This document shows positions 63,121-64,000 of a stretch of 64,000 nt of DNA, in pieces. Both the position numbers and the translations under genes were made by a program. The notes beneath the pieces were generated by a model. That model worked only from the letters and a program-made list of their open reading frames with translations. It ran no database searches and was not told the DNA's origin. The DNA is from SNAP01 sp049671745 (GTDB lineage: Bacteria > Bacteroidota > Bacteroidia > Bacteroidales > Marinifilaceae), in NCBI GenBank assembly GCA_049671745.1, contig JBATVL010000096.1:1-64000 (forward strand), written 5' to 3'. How positions within the stretch are numbered: position 1 is the stretch's first letter; every line of letters begins with the position of its first letter.

Positions 63121-64000
63121 ATGAAATTATTAATTTCAATCCTTTGTGCGGGTATTCTATTGTCTGCATGTGGAGATCATCATAAGCATAAAGAAGCTAA
63201 GCATTACTCTTTAAAGGGAAAAACAATTATAGTTGAAGCTAACTCAAGCCTTATACAGAAAATCAAAACAGAAACAGTTAAAACAGCTGAATTTTCTGAT
63301 AAATTAACTACTGCTGGTATAGTTAAAGCTATTCCTAACAAATATGCTCAAATAGCTGCTCCCTTTGCAGGACGAATCACTAGATCTTTCGTGCATTTAG
63401 GACAACATGTTAAAAAGAATGAAGCAATTTTCGAGATTAACTCTCCTGATTTCTTTGAAGCATCTAAGGTATATTATCAAGCAAAACAAGAAATGGAACT
63501 TGCTAAAAAGAGCCTTAAACGTCAACAAGATTTATCTGCAAATGGTGTAGGTGTTCAAAAAGATCTTGAAGAAATAGAACTTGATTACGATAATAAAGTC
63601 AGAGATTTCAAAAATGCAACTCTATCTCTTAAAGTTTTTCAGGTAGACACAAAGAATCTTGTTCTTGGACAGGCTCTTATTGTTAGAAGTCCGATAGAAG
63701 GTGATATAATAGATAACAACCTTGTTATTGGTCAATATCTTAAAGGAGATGAAGCCCCTGTAGCTCTTGTTGCAGAGTTAAATAAAGTATGGGTTGTTGG
63801 TCAGGTTAAAGAAAAATATATTAATAGAATCTCTAACGAATCAAATGTAGAGATCACTCTTTCAGCTTCTGTTGATAAATGTATTAAAGCCAAAATTTTT
63901 CATATAAGTGAAGTTCTTGACGAAGAGACTCGTTCTGTAGAGGTTTTTATAGAATGTAATAATTACGATAGAATAATGAAACCTGGAATGTATGCTAGTG
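63121..64000 (+). CDS. RND efflux periplasmic adaptor, CusB/CzcB-like (partial, runs off window)
   Basis: 293 codons are visible before the right edge. The product is a lipoprotein (MKLLISILCAGILLSAC, Cys17) with an immediate His-rich segment GDHHKHKEAKH. It then shows the adaptor order: barrel-sandwich half (QIAAPFAGRITRSFVHLGQHVKKNEAIFEI), helical hairpin (ASKVYYQAKQEMELAKKS...), second lipoyl half (LIVRSPIEGDIIDNNLVIGQYL) and beta-barrel (VWVVGQVKEKYINRI). This is the membrane-fusion subunit of a CzcCBA/CusCBA-type cation exporter. It was absent from closed-ORF lists because the stop is outside the window. Confidence 0.9.
   Translation, partial: MKLLISILCAGILLSACGDHHKHKEAKHYSLKGKTIIVEANSSLIQKIKTETVKTAEFSDKLTTAGIVKAIPNKYAQIAAPFAGRITRSFVHLGQHVKKNEAIFEINSPDFFEASKVYYQAKQEMELAKKSLKRQQDLSANGVGVQKDLEEIELDYDNKVRDFKNATLSLKVFQVDTKNLVLGQALIVRSPIEGDIIDNNLVIGQYLKGDEAPVALVAELNKVWVVGQVKEKYINRISNESNVEITLSASVDKCIKAKIFHISEVLDEETRSVEVFIECNNYDRIMKPGMYAS

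Overview
The window looks like chromosome from a low-G+C member of the Bacteroidota, probably order Bacteroidales. Evidence: the one complete promoter read (in front of rpmH) has the Bacteroides form TTTG-N19-TAnnTTTG, other starts are preceded by TAnnTTTG boxes, Shine-Dalgarno sequences are scarce, and lineage-typical families are present (RprX/RprY-like two-component pair, GLPGLI protein, ABC permease fused to an M1 peptidase, long LysS, tandem lipoproteins). The species cannot be named from sequence alone.

Layout. 1-4.2 kb: ImmA/IrrE-type metallopeptidase, MetR-like LysR regulator divergent from a CTP-synthase-like amidotransferase, and a GhrA-like 2-hydroxyacid dehydrogenase; two intergenic gaps here carry related 11-bp repeats in opposite orientation. 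4.5-11.7 kb: lysS, recJ, C69 dipeptidase with a nitroreductase, Yip1-like membrane protein, smpB. 11.8-20.5 kb: a surface-protein island on the minus strand, with a lipoprotein, an outer-membrane barrel, a small membrane-protein operon, a decayed paralogue of it, and five tandem lipoproteins, four of which share motifs. 21.2-24.7 kb: dnaB-rfbA-rfbB. 25.0-25.2 kb: two identical initiator tRNA genes. 25.4-37.5 kb: housekeeping (M23 peptidase-dxr-rseP-SpoU methylase, miaB, clpP-clpX, an ABC-F protein, pyrE, Nudix). 37.6-42.0 kb: CCA-adding enzyme, an EEP-fold protein, sucC-sucD. 42.3-48.3 kb: a three-gene MukBEF/MksBEF/JetABC-like condensin operon without a JetD nuclease, next to a J-domain/KTSC protein. 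48.8-55.0 kb: a coiled-coil lipoprotein, arginine deiminase, rsmG, rpmH (missed by long-ORF calling) and a PASTA-rluD-ddl operon. 55.0-62.5 kb: RprXY-like two-component system divergent from a GLPGLI/ABC/permease-peptidase operon. 62.7-64.0 kb: the start of a CzcCBA/CusCBA-like metal efflux operon, cut by the window end.

Most genes are core metabolism, translation, envelope and proteolysis. The accessory points of interest are the condensin operon, the lipoprotein array with its decayed neighbour, the dispersed 11-bp repeat element, and a G+C-rich candidate structured RNA at about 20.97-21.04 kb. No prophage, insertion sequence or CRISPR array was seen.
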